The notes under the pieces: generated by a model
Databases searched by the model: none
Seen by the model: only the letters and a program-made list of their open reading frames with translations
What the model was told of the DNA's origin: nothing
Assembly: GCF_951229915.1 (NCBI RefSeq)
Contig: NZ_OX579588.1
Span: 1,972,910-2,036,909 of the forward strand
Source of the DNA: Candidatus Ornithobacterium hominis
Lineage (GTDB): Bacteria > Bacteroidota > Bacteroidia > Flavobacteriales > Weeksellaceae
Length of the DNA stretch: 64,000 nucleotides
Direction of reading: 5' to 3'
Made by a program: the position numbers and the translations under genes
Shown here: positions 42,774 to 51,130 of the stretch, piece after piece
Numbering within the stretch: position 1 is the first letter of the stretch
How the letters are laid out: the number at the start of each line of letters is the position of its first letter

Positions 42774-43652
42774 TCATGAATTAAAGACTGTATAAATTTT
42801 TTTCCCTAAAAAGATAACGCAAAAAGCAATTAACCCGCCAACCACGCCTAGCAATGCTTCAGACAAAATGCTTGGTATTTGCGACAAATGATGTTCTGTG
42901 AAATGATGAATCATTTCGATATTATGAGCGAAAATTCCACCAGCAACTAAAATCAAAGCGATTGTCCCCACAAAGCTTAAAATCTTGATAATGACAGGCA
43001 GTGCTTTTACCAAGGCGTTCCCAATCGTATTCCAAATTTCATTTCCGTTTGATTTTTTAATTAATTGGAAGCCAAAATCATCCATCCTTACAATCAAAGC
43101 TACAATGCCATACACACCCACCGTTGCAATGAGCGAAACGATGGCCACGGTAATGACTTGCACCGCTAGCGATTGCTCTAAAACGGTTCCTAAAGCGATA
43201 ATCACAATTTCTACCGACAAGATAAAATCAGTAGAAATCGCCGAACGGATTTTACTTTTTTCTTCCTCTTCTGGATTTTCTGACAAAACTTTTTCAATCT
43301 CTAGATGCTCATCATTTCTACGGAAAAGCCAATGAAAAATCTTCTCTACACCCTCAAAAGCGAGGTATAATCCGCCCAAAACTAAAATCCATTTGATGAC
43401 TTCTGGGAAGGAATAATTCAGCAAAAGAGCGATTGGGACTATGATGAGTTTGTTCAGAAGCGAGCCCTTGGTAATGCTCCACAATACGGGTAGCTCCCGA
43501 GATGATACGAATCCTGTGGCTTTATCGGCATTCACGGCCAAGTCATCGCCTAAAATGCCAGCCGTTTTTTTAGTAGCTACTTTGCTTGCAAGTGCAACGT
43601 CGTCCATCAGCATCGCAATGTCATCTAGAATAGCAAAAATACCTGATGCCAT
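42774..43652 (-). CDS. DUF808 (YedI-like) membrane protein
   Basis: A 292-residue inner-membrane protein. ASGIFAILDDIAMLMDDVA at the N-terminus and KKTAGILGDDLAVNADKA are diagnostic of DUF808/YedI. About six membrane segments follow (for example LIIVPIALLLNYSFP, VEIVIIALGTVLEQ, VITVAIVSLIATVGVYGIVA and the C-terminal ALLGVVGGLIAFCVIFL). The biochemical role is not established. It precedes leuS convergently, with a motif and terminator behind it. Confidence 0.9.
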   Translation of the reverse strand: MASGIFAILDDIAMLMDDVALASKVATKKTAGILGDDLAVNADKATGFVSSRELPVLWSITKGSLLNKLIIVPIALLLNYSFPEVIKWILVLGGLYLAFEGVEKIFHWLFRRNDEHLEIEKVLSENPEEEEKSKIRSAISTDFILSVEIVIIALGTVLEQSLAVQVITVAIVSLIATVGVYGIVALIVRMDDFGFQLIKKSNGNEIWNTIGNALVKALPVIIKILSFVGTIALILVAGGIFAHNIEMIHHFTEHHLSQIPSILSEALLGVVGGLIAFCVIFLGKKIYTVFNS

Positions 43653-43696
43653 AATTGTAATTTTTCACATTCTATTTAAATATTCATCAACTAAAA

Positions 43697-46600
43697 TCAC
43701 CCGACCAAGTTCACGATTTTCCCAGGGACAATAATTACTTTTTTGGGAGTTCTTCCCTCTAAATATTTCTGAGTTCGCTCGTCTTCCATTACGGCTTTTT
43801 CTATTTCTTCTTTACTCAAATCCATCGGTAGTTCAAGCGTGAAACGCATTTTCCCGTTGAATGAAATCGGGTATTCTTTGCTGTCTTCTACCAAATATTT
43901 TTCTTCAAATTCAGGGAATTTTTCGGTGGAAATACTGCTTGAATGTCCTAATTTTTCCCAAATTTCTTCAGTAATATGCGGGGCAAACGGCGACAATAAA
44001 ATCGTTAATGGTTCTAAAACCGAACGCTTATTGCATTTTATTTTTTGCAAATCATTTACCGCAATCATAAATGCAGAAATTGACGTATTAAATGAGAATT
44101 GAGTAATATCTTCAGTCACTTTTTTGATGAGCGTATGCAAAATTTTAAATTCCTCTTTGGTCGGTTCTTCTTCAGAAATTTTAAAATCATCATTCACAAA
44201 AAATAAATTCCAATATTTCTTCAAAAAACCAAAAACGCCGCTTAATCCATTGGTATTCCACGGCTTGGATTGCTCAATTGGTCCCAAAAACATTTCATAC
44301 ATTCGGAGTGTATCTGCACCGTATTCAGCACAAATATTATCAGGATTTACGACATTGAATTTAGATTTAGACATTTTTTCCACTTCTCTAGAAACGTAAA
44401 ATTTACTGTCTTCACTTAAAATAAATTCAGAATTTTTAAAATCATCTCGCCAATTTTTGAATTTTTCTGTATCCAAAGCATCGTTTCCGTCTACCAGATT
44501 CACGTCTACATGAAGGGGAATGGTTTCGTACTGTGCCCTTAAATCATTAGAAACAAATTGATTAGAATCTTTTACCCGATGAGCAAAAGCCGAATTTCCC
44601 AAAATCATTCCTTGGTTTACTAATTTTTTAAAAGGTTCATCCACTTGCACGAAGCCTCTGTCTTTCAAAAATTTAGTCCAAAAACGAGCGTAGAGCAAAT
44701 GTCCCGTAGCGTGTTCGCTTCCGCCAATGTATAAATCTACATTTTGCCAATAATCCAAAGCTGATTTATCGGCAAAATCTGTTGCGTTTTGGCTATCCAT
44801 ATAGCGGAAAAGATACCACGAACTGCCTGCCCAGCCTGGCATGGTATTCATTTCAATCGGGAAAACATTTTCTTCATCTATTTTACTGTTTTCCACCACT
44901 TTTTGCTGAGATTCGTCCCAAGCCCATTGTGTAGCTCTACCCAAGGGCGGTTCGCCAGTTTCTGTTGGCAAATATTCATTGATTTCGGGCAATTCCAATG
45001 GTAATTTTTCTGTGGGGATTGGGGTTGGAATTCCATTTTTGAAATACATGGGCACGGGTTCGCCCCAATATCTTTGTCGGCTAAACACGGCGTCACGCAA
45101 TCTATAATTGATTTGTGCTTCGCCCAAGTTTTTCGCTTCTATGGCTTCAATGATTTTTTCGGTTGCTTGCGTATAATTCAATCCGTTTAAAAATTCTGAA
45201 TTTTGAAGTTTAATTTCATCGCTTTTCTCAGTAAAAGCTTGTTCAGAAACATCAATGCCTTCAAAAATAGAAGGGATTTCTAAACCAAAATATTGAGCAA
45301 AAGCATAATCCCGCTCATCGCCAGCTGGAACTGCCATCACAGCACCTGTTCCGTAACCCGAAAGTACATAATCACTAATCCAAATCGGGATGGGATTTCC
45401 CGTGAATGGATGCTGTGCATATGCTCCTGTGAATGCTCCAGAGATGTGCTTCACATTTGCCATACGTTCTCTTTCTGAGCGTTTTGCGGTTTCGGTAATG
45501 TAGTTTTCAACCTCTTCTCTTTGAGCCTCTGTCGTGATTTCTGTAACTAGTTTATGCTCGGGTGCTAACGTCAAAAAAGAAACGCCAAAAATTGTATCAG
45601 GACGGGTGGTGAAGACAGATATGCTCCTATCCCCCGACCCCTTTCCAAAGGAAAGGGGAGTTTCTTGGGAGATTGTTTTTCTTTCAGAACCTTCTTTGAG
45701 CGTTTTTTTTATTTTTTCTAATACATTATCTAAATCACTCAGAACTTCATTATTAGTAAACCTTATAACTCTAAATTGTTTAGATTCAATAATTTTAGTT
45801 CTTGCTTCATCTTTTTTGATTTGTTCCTCTTCATTATGATACTCTCCATCAACTTCTATTACTAATCCCTTTGATAAACAAACAAAATCAGCAATGAAAT
45901 CATCTATTAAATGTTGTCTTCTAAATTTAACACCTAATTTTTTGCCTTTCAATTCATCCCATAATACCATTTCAGCTTCTGTAGGATTTTTTCTGTTTAC
46001 TTTGGCTTTATCAATTAAAAGATGAGCATTATTTCCTCCTGTTAAATATCCGTAGCTTTCAGACCCCTTTCCTTTGGAAAGGGTTGGGGATAGGATTTTA
46101 AATTCAACTTTTGCTCCTTTTGACTTTCCTATCCAGTTTTTTTGACTTTCTTTTAAGGCTTCAGACCAATCTAAAGCTTCTTCATTACAACTAATCCCGT
46201 TCAGCAAACGTTCCGCATAAGCCGTGATACGCATCATCCATTGTGTCATTTTTTTACGTTCCACAGGATACCCACCACGTTCAGAAACTCCGTTAATCAC
46301 CTCATCATTTGCTAAAACTGTGCCCAATGCAGGGCACCAATTCACCTCGGCTTCAGCCAAATAAGTTAATCGGTAATTTAACAAAATATCTGATTTTTCT
46401 TTTGCTGAAAATTGCTTCCATTCTTCGGCTGAAAAGATGGTTTCTTGTGATGTTGAAGCATTCACATTTTGATTTCCTTCTTTTTTAAAAATTTCTACTA
46501 AATGCTGAATTGGCATGGCTTTATCGGCATCATTGTCATAGTAACTATCAAATAATTGCAGAAAAACCCATTGAGTCCAACGGTAATAACCTGGGTTTGA

Positions 46601-46978
46601 GGTTCTCACTTCTCTTTCCCAATCAAATGAAAATCCGATTTTATCTAATTGCTCGCGATACCTTATGATGTTTTCTTGTGTAGTAACGGCAGGGTGTTGC
46701 CCTGTTTGGATGGCGTATTGTTCTGCTGGAAGCCCAAACGAATCATAGCCCATAGGATGCAATACATTAAATCCCTGATGGCGTTTGTATCTGGCATAAA
46801 TATCAGAGGCAATATAACCCAGTGGATGACCAACATGCAAACCTGCTCCTGATGGGTAAGGAAACATATCTAAGATGTAATATTTGGGCTTTTCTGACTG
46901 GTTTTCAGCTTTGAAGATTTGATTTTCTCGCCATTTTTTTTGCCATTTTGGTTCTATTTCATTGGGATTATAGTGCAT
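43697..46978 (-). CDS. leuS: leucyl-tRNA synthetase with in-frame DUF559 insertion
   Basis: Charges tRNA-Leu. The 1,093-residue protein has HIGH-type PYPSGAGLHVGHPLGY (residues about 41-56), the editing motif VFTTRPDTIFGV, YWGEPVPMYF, EHATGHLLYARFW and EVEKMSKSKFNVVNP (KMSKS). The frame is open throughout. Residues about 295-451 form an extra 157-residue block that the family does not have; removing it leaves 936 residues, the expected length. The block falls between KVEFKI and the SVFTTRPDT strand, a loop at the entry to the CP1 editing domain, so enzyme function is probably kept. See the separate mobile-element entry. Confidence 0.97.
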   Translation of the reverse strand: MHYNPNEIEPKWQKKWRENQIFKAENQSEKPKYYILDMFPYPSGAGLHVGHPLGYIASDIYARYKRHQGFNVLHPMGYDSFGLPAEQYAIQTGQHPAVTTQENIIRYREQLDKIGFSFDWEREVRTSNPGYYRWTQWVFLQLFDSYYDNDADKAMPIQHLVEIFKKEGNQNVNASTSQETIFSAEEWKQFSAKEKSDILLNYRLTYLAEAEVNWCPALGTVLANDEVINGVSERGGYPVERKKMTQWMMRITAYAERLLNGISCNEEALDWSEALKESQKNWIGKSKGAKVEFKILSPTLSKGKGSESYGYLTGGNNAHLLIDKAKVNRKNPTEAEMVLWDELKGKKLGVKFRRQHLIDDFIADFVCLSKGLVIEVDGEYHNEEEQIKKDEARTKIIESKQFRVIRFTNNEVLSDLDNVLEKIKKTLKEGSERKTISQETPLSFGKGSGDRSISVFTTRPDTIFGVSFLTLAPEHKLVTEITTEAQREEVENYITETAKRSERERMANVKHISGAFTGAYAQHPFTGNPIPIWISDYVLSGYGTGAVMAVPAGDERDYAFAQYFGLEIPSIFEGIDVSEQAFTEKSDEIKLQNSEFLNGLNYTQATEKIIEAIEAKNLGEAQINYRLRDAVFSRQRYWGEPVPMYFKNGIPTPIPTEKLPLELPEINEYLPTETGEPPLGRATQWAWDESQQKVVENSKIDEENVFPIEMNTMPGWAGSSWYLFRYMDSQNATDFADKSALDYWQNVDLYIGGSEHATGHLLYARFWTKFLKDRGFVQVDEPFKKLVNQGMILGNSAFAHRVKDSNQFVSNDLRAQYETIPLHVDVNLVDGNDALDTEKFKNWRDDFKNSEFILSEDSKFYVSREVEKMSKSKFNVVNPDNICAEYGADTLRMYEMFLGPIEQSKPWNTNGLSGVFGFLKKYWNLFFVNDDFKISEEEPTKEEFKILHTLIKKVTEDITQFSFNTSISAFMIAVNDLQKIKCNKRSVLEPLTILLSPFAPHITEEIWEKLGHSSSISTEKFPEFEEKYLVEDSKEYPISFNGKMRFTLELPMDLSKEEIEKAVMEDERTQKYLEGRTPKKVIIVPGKIVNLVG
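45625..45658. repeat. terminal inverted repeat, 3' side of the leuS insertion
   Basis: Contains CCCCTTTCC, AAA, GGAAAGGGG and the flank TCCTATCCCCCGA. It encodes the linker peptide PLSFGKGSGDR. Confidence 0.85.
46064..46095. repeat. terminal inverted repeat, 5' side of the leuS insertion
   Basis: Contains CCCCTTTCC, TTT, GGAAAGGG and the flank TTGGGGATAGGA. It encodes the linker peptide LSPTLSKGKGS. Confidence 0.85.
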
Positions 46979-47036
46979 ATGAATTCCGTTTTTATGTATT
47001 GCGAATTTATTTAAATTTTTTAAGGCTTATAAAATT

Positions 47037-47939
47037 TTATAGCGAAGTTTCGTTTTTTTGATGATGATTTGGTTTTAATCCAAAGTCAATTTTTTTTATC
47101 ACATATATTCCGCCAATTAGGCTGGTGAGTAAACTGATGACTGAAAACATCAAAGCTACTCCTGCCGAGACATCGGGGTTGAATTTAAAGTATTCTCCTG
47201 CATAATAAAAGATGCTTTCTCTAATGCCTAATCCAGCAAATGAAATGATGGATAAAACACTCGATATTAGAAAAATAACGATGTACAAATATAGTTCTTC
47301 TGTTTGCTCTAGTGAGATTAAAATGGATAAAACTGAGCCTATCTGAAAGGCTTGAACGGCAAATGAGTAAATCAAAGTGGGAAAAAATATTTTTTTAAAC
47401 TTTGGGAAAATTTTCCCCAAAATCATTGGCCCGACTAGTAACCCGCCACTGCCTAGCAATAAAATTGAGTAGTAAAGCGAAGGCGAAATTTCTACGGGGA
47501 GCAAAATGATACTGAAACAAATTAATATCGCAATGGCACATAAACCTATGAATCTATCAAAAAATATGGCAGAGGTCAGCTCCTTGAGTGGGCGCTGAAA
47601 GTGATTTCTGAGTGCAATTACTTTGTACGCATCGCCCCCAACGCCGCCAGGAATGAAAAAGTTGTAAAACATTCCTAGTGCATAGAGTTGCGCATTAGTC
47701 AAAAACGGCAAATGAACGTCTACTTTCTTGAGGTAAAGCCGCATCCTCCATACTGAAATTACCTGAGATAAGACAAATGAAATCCAAGCGATAAATAGCC
47801 AAATCCATTCTGCTTGGCGTAATTCTTTTTTGAGTAAATTCCAGTTCATTTGAGAAAAAACCCAATATAAAAGTCCTATGCTGATGAGAATTTTTAAGGC
47901 TGTAAAAAATTTTTTACGCAATGATTTCTTGGCTGCCAT
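47037..47939 (-). CDS. flippase-like / lysylphosphatidylglycerol synthase-type membrane protein
   Basis: A 300-residue protein with about eight membrane segments and the UPF0104/AglD2-type strings FFIPGGVGGDAYKVIAL and SFAGLGIRESIFYYAGEYF. Proteins of this kind translocate lipid-linked sugars or add aminoacyl groups to lipids; the substrate here is unknown. It is coded by a frame overlapping the GT2 gene (26 nt), so both are cotranscribed and probably form a two-step system. Confidence 0.85.
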   Translation of the reverse strand: MAAKKSLRKKFFTALKILISIGLLYWVFSQMNWNLLKKELRQAEWIWLFIAWISFVLSQVISVWRMRLYLKKVDVHLPFLTNAQLYALGMFYNFFIPGGVGGDAYKVIALRNHFQRPLKELTSAIFFDRFIGLCAIAILICFSIILLPVEISPSLYYSILLLGSGGLLVGPMILGKIFPKFKKIFFPTLIYSFAVQAFQIGSVLSILISLEQTEELYLYIVIFLISSVLSIISFAGLGIRESIFYYAGEYFKFNPDVSAGVALMFSVISLLTSLIGGIYVIKKIDFGLKPNHHQKNETSL

Positions 47940-48879
47940 TGTAAATTTTTCTGATTCTGTAAGGGCGCATATCTTGAGATTCGTAGTAAGTTTTCATCAA
48001 CAAATCGACTACAATTCCCATCGTAATTAATTGAATGCCTGCCAATAGAAGCAATACCCCGACAATCAATAGCGGCCGTGTCCCGATGTCTTCGCCCAAA
48101 CCAAACTTCACGATGGCTAAATAAAACATTGCTATGCCTCCCAAGCCTAAGCTAATCAAGCCAGCGTTGCCAAATAAATGAATGGGTCTTTGCAAATATT
48201 TACGCAAGAAAATTATTAAGATTAAATCATTTATTACCTTGAAGGTTCTACCTAAACCGTATTTGGATTGCCCGAATTGTCTCGAATGGTGCTTCACTGG
48301 TACTTGTGCAATACGAGCTCCGTTAAGGAAGGCTAATAGATTGATAAAGCGGTGCATTTCGCCGTAAAGGTTTAAATCTTTTGCTGTTTCTCGATTGAAG
48401 ACCTTCAGTGCACAGCCGTTGTCTTTGATGTCCATTTTGGTAGCTTTACGCACAATGGAGTTAGCAATTTTAGACGGGATGGTCTTTAAAAAGCTATCTT
48501 GCCGCTTGACTCGAATTCCAGTCACCACATCATAATCGCCTTCTTCTATTTTTTGCAACATCATCGGGATATCGCTCGGGTCGTTTTGCAAGTCACCGTC
48601 AAGGGTAATAATGTAGTCGCCTCGTGCAAAATCAATTCCTGCAGCTAAGGCAAGTGATTGCCCATAATTTTTTTTAAGCTCAATCAGAATGATTTTTTTA
48701 TTTTCTAAAGCCTTAATTTTTTCCGCCGTTGCATCTTGTGAGCCATCATCTACCAAAATCAACTCATACGGATATGCTGATAATGCTGCTTCAACTTCTT
48801 CTGAAAGTAATTCTACATTTTCCTCTTCATTATAAACAGGAATGACAATGGATAAAAGTGGATTTTCTATTACTTGCAT
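47914..48879 (-). CDS. GT2 polyprenyl-phosphate glycosyltransferase (ArnC-like)
   Basis: A 321-residue protein: SIVIPVYNEEENVELL, VDDGSQDATAEKI, DGDLQNDPSDIP (DXD-type metal site), RFINLLAFLNGARIAQVPV, two C-terminal membrane segments (about 235-255 and 270-295). It is the ArnC/GtrB/DPM1-like class, transferring a sugar to undecaprenyl phosphate at the inner membrane. Divergent from the GT39 gene at 48934, which could use the same lipid-linked donor (inference). Confidence 0.9.
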   Translation of the reverse strand: MQVIENPLLSIVIPVYNEEENVELLSEEVEAALSAYPYELILVDDGSQDATAEKIKALENKKIILIELKKNYGQSLALAAGIDFARGDYIITLDGDLQNDPSDIPMMLQKIEEGDYDVVTGIRVKRQDSFLKTIPSKIANSIVRKATKMDIKDNGCALKVFNRETAKDLNLYGEMHRFINLLAFLNGARIAQVPVKHHSRQFGQSKYGLGRTFKVINDLILIIFLRKYLQRPIHLFGNAGLISLGLGGIAMFYLAIVKFGLGEDIGTRPLLIVGVLLLLAGIQLITMGIVVDLLMKTYYESQDMRPYRIRKIYNGSQEIIA

Positions 48880-48933
48880 GTGGAAAAATTCTTATTTTAG
48901 CCCGAAATTATTTGGCGAAGATACACAAAAATT

Positions 48934-50514
48934 ATGTCCAAACCTTATCAATCGCATGCCTTACCGCTGATTTTATTTACAATTATAGCTTTTCTTTGCT
49001 TTGCCAATTTGGGTAGATACCCCATCAGTATTTTAGACGAAGCTAAAAATACAGAAGCCGCTAGAGAAATGCTGGTCAACCAAAGTTTAGTACCTACATT
49101 CAATCAGGAACTTAGAGTTGATAAACCTCCTTTGCATTATTTTTTCATGCAATTGGGCTATAGTATTTTTGGTGTAAATGCATTTGGTGCTCGCTTTTTC
49201 TCTGCTTTTTTGGGCTTACTTTTAGGCATTTTCATGTTTTATTTTACAAAAAAGCATGCGAGTAAGTCAACGGCAATCACCTCACTCGTCGTTTTATTTT
49301 CTTCTTTCTTTTGGCTAAATGAGTTTCATTTGGCCGTGCCAGACCCTTACCTTATCTTTTTTTTGAGTATTGGCTGGGCATCTTTTTACAATTTCTATAA
49401 AACAGGAAAAACCCGAGATTGGTGGCTTTTCTATGGGAGCATTGGGCTGGCAAGCTTAGCCAAAGGGCCTATTGCAATCCTGATGACGGGGCTTATAGCT
49501 CTTTTATTTTTTCTAAGCCTTAAAAAAAATTTTTGGAAAAACTTAACTCGATTTCAGCCCATTTGGGGTGGAATCATTGTTTTGCTTATCGCTTCACCTT
49601 GGTTTATCTACGTTCACCAAGCCACGGGAGGAGCCTTTACAGAAGGTTTTTTTATAAAGCATAATTTCCAGCGTTTTAGTAGTAAAATGGAGGGGCATGG
49701 CGGAACTTTTCTGTTAACGATTGTGTTCGTTTTTTTAGGCTTATTCCCCTTGGGTATGTTTATTCCTCAAGGAATCTTCCATGCCTATAAATACTACCGA
49801 AAAGATGACTTTATAACTTTTTGTGGAATTTTAAGCCTTACCATTATTTTATTTTTCTGCATCAGCAGCACTCGATTACCCAACTATACGCTGCCAGCGA
49901 TGCCTTTTTTAGCTATTCTAGTTGCAGCGTTTTTTAAAGAGCAAATTTACTTGAAAAGCTATGCTCGTTGGAGTTTTTATCTCTCGACCTGTATTATCAG
50001 TTTAGTAACTTTAGCGATTCCAGCTGCCGTTATTTTTATTTTTCAAGATGAAAAAATTCCCTATCTCTCATTTATTCTGTTGTCGGTAGTAGCATTGGTT
50101 TCGATTTTTCTGAGTTGGGCTGCTTTGCATAAGCACCAATATCAGAAGTACATTTGGAGCATTAGCGGGGGGTGGGCCGTAATCTCTCTCATATTATTTT
50201 GGGGTGTTTTCACGCCGCTATGGCAAATGAGCCCAGTGTATAAAGCTAAAAAAATTATTCAGTCTCATCAGGTGGTTGGGGTTTATCAAAACTTTGACCC
50301 TGCTTTTACGATTCAAAATCAAAGAACTTTCCCTGTGTTTCAATCTTTAGAAGAAATCCATAATTTTACTGAGGTTTATCCGCAAGCTATTTTCATTACT
50401 CGAGATCGTAATATTTCGAGTGATAGCCTTGAGCGTTCGGGTTTTGAATTTTTAATGAACGAAAAGAGTTTATTTGAGAATTATTCAAGCCTTATTTTTA
50501 AAAAAATTTTTTAA
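48934..50514 (+). CDS. GT39 (ArnT-like) membrane glycosyltransferase
   Basis: A 526-residue integral membrane protein with about 11-13 segments. It has the GT39/GT83-type first-loop SILDEAKNTEAAREML (Asp-Glu) and LRVDKPPLHYFFMQLGYSIFG, the 'KPPL' motif of ArnT/PMT enzymes. It probably moves a sugar from an undecaprenyl carrier onto lipid A or another envelope acceptor (inference). Its stop codon lies inside a motif copy that also touches the maf start. Confidence 0.9.
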   Translation: MSKPYQSHALPLILFTIIAFLCFANLGRYPISILDEAKNTEAAREMLVNQSLVPTFNQELRVDKPPLHYFFMQLGYSIFGVNAFGARFFSAFLGLLLGIFMFYFTKKHASKSTAITSLVVLFSSFFWLNEFHLAVPDPYLIFFLSIGWASFYNFYKTGKTRDWWLFYGSIGLASLAKGPIAILMTGLIALLFFLSLKKNFWKNLTRFQPIWGGIIVLLIASPWFIYVHQATGGAFTEGFFIKHNFQRFSSKMEGHGGTFLLTIVFVFLGLFPLGMFIPQGIFHAYKYYRKDDFITFCGILSLTIILFFCISSTRLPNYTLPAMPFLAILVAAFFKEQIYLKSYARWSFYLSTCIISLVTLAIPAAVIFIFQDEKIPYLSFILLSVVALVSIFLSWAALHKHQYQKYIWSISGGWAVISLILFWGVFTPLWQMSPVYKAKKIIQSHQVVGVYQNFDPAFTIQNQRTFPVFQSLEEIHNFTEVYPQAIFITRDRNISSDSLERSGFEFLMNEKSLFENYSSLIFKKIF

Positions 50515-50524
50515 GCCTTAAAAA

Positions 50525-51103
50525 ATGTTAAAAAATATTCAGAATAAAAAAATCATCCTCGCTTCTCAGTCGCCAAGAAGAAGGGAGCTATTGGCGGGTT
50601 TAGATTTAGAATTTGAAGTCATGCCTTTACACGCCGAGGAGAGTTATGACCCTGAAGAACTGAAGCGCGAGCAAATAACGGAGTTTCTGTGTGAGGTCAA
50701 AGCTCAGGCTTTTCAGCAATGGGAAGATGATATTTTGCTCATCACCGCAGATACGATTGTGTGGATGGAAGAGCGTGCGGTAGAAAAACCAAAGAGTAGG
50801 GGAGAGGCAATAGAAATGCTTGAGCTTTTATCGGGTAAAAATCATGAAGTCATCAGCTCAGCTGCCATTTATTCTCCAAGCAAGAAGATTATCGTCACAG
50901 ATGTGGCAAAAGTCCGTTTTGGTGACTTAAGCACAGAAGAAATTACTTATTATGTTGATAAGTATCAACCCTACGACAAAGCTGGTGGCTATGGCGTACA
51001 AGAGTGGATTGGCTATGTGGGCGTAGAAGAAATTGTGGGCTCATACTACACCGTTATGGGATTTCCTGTCTACCCATTTTTTAAGGCTTTAAAAAATTTT
51101 TGA
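50525..51103 (+). CDS. maf: Maf-like nucleotide pyrophosphatase
   Basis: A 192-residue protein: ILASQSPRRRELLAGL (residues 11-26) with the ASxSPRR nucleotide motif, ADTIVWMEERAVEKPKSRGE (in pieces), DKYQPYDKAGGYGVQEW and GSYYTVMGFPV. It hydrolyses non-canonical nucleotides such as dTTP/UTP or pseudo-/5-methyl forms (family knowledge). The C-terminus FFKALKNF is encoded by a copy of the dispersed word at 51080. Confidence 0.93.
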   Translation: MLKNIQNKKIILASQSPRRRELLAGLDLEFEVMPLHAEESYDPEELKREQITEFLCEVKAQAFQQWEDDILLITADTIVWMEERAVEKPKSRGEAIEMLELLSGKNHEVISSAAIYSPSKKIIVTDVAKVRFGDLSTEEITYYVDKYQPYDKAGGYGVQEWIGYVGVEEIVGSYYTVMGFPVYPFFKALKNF

Positions 51104-51130
51104 AACACCAAGAGTTTGTTTTCCAAGTAT

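Larger units (their letters stand above)
45625..46095 (-). mobile_element. in-frame DUF559 nuclease-like insertion inside leuS, palindrome-bounded
   Basis: A 471-bp (157-codon) block. Each end begins TCCTATCCCC, then ACCC or GACCCC, then TTTCC-AAA-GGAAAGGGG, as inverted repeats (left end in coding direction 46095-46064, right end 45625-45658). The encoded domain has NPTEAEMVLWDELKGKKLG, KFRRQHLIDDFIADFVC and LVIEVDGEYH, the DUF559/Vsr-like restriction-fold signature with Asp and Glu-x-Asp. It is exactly divisible by three and creates no stop. Confidence 0.85.

Noticed and set aside
43697..46978. leuS as a pseudogene or frameshifted gene
   Set aside because: The frame is uninterrupted and the synthetase motifs are intact on both sides of the insertion.
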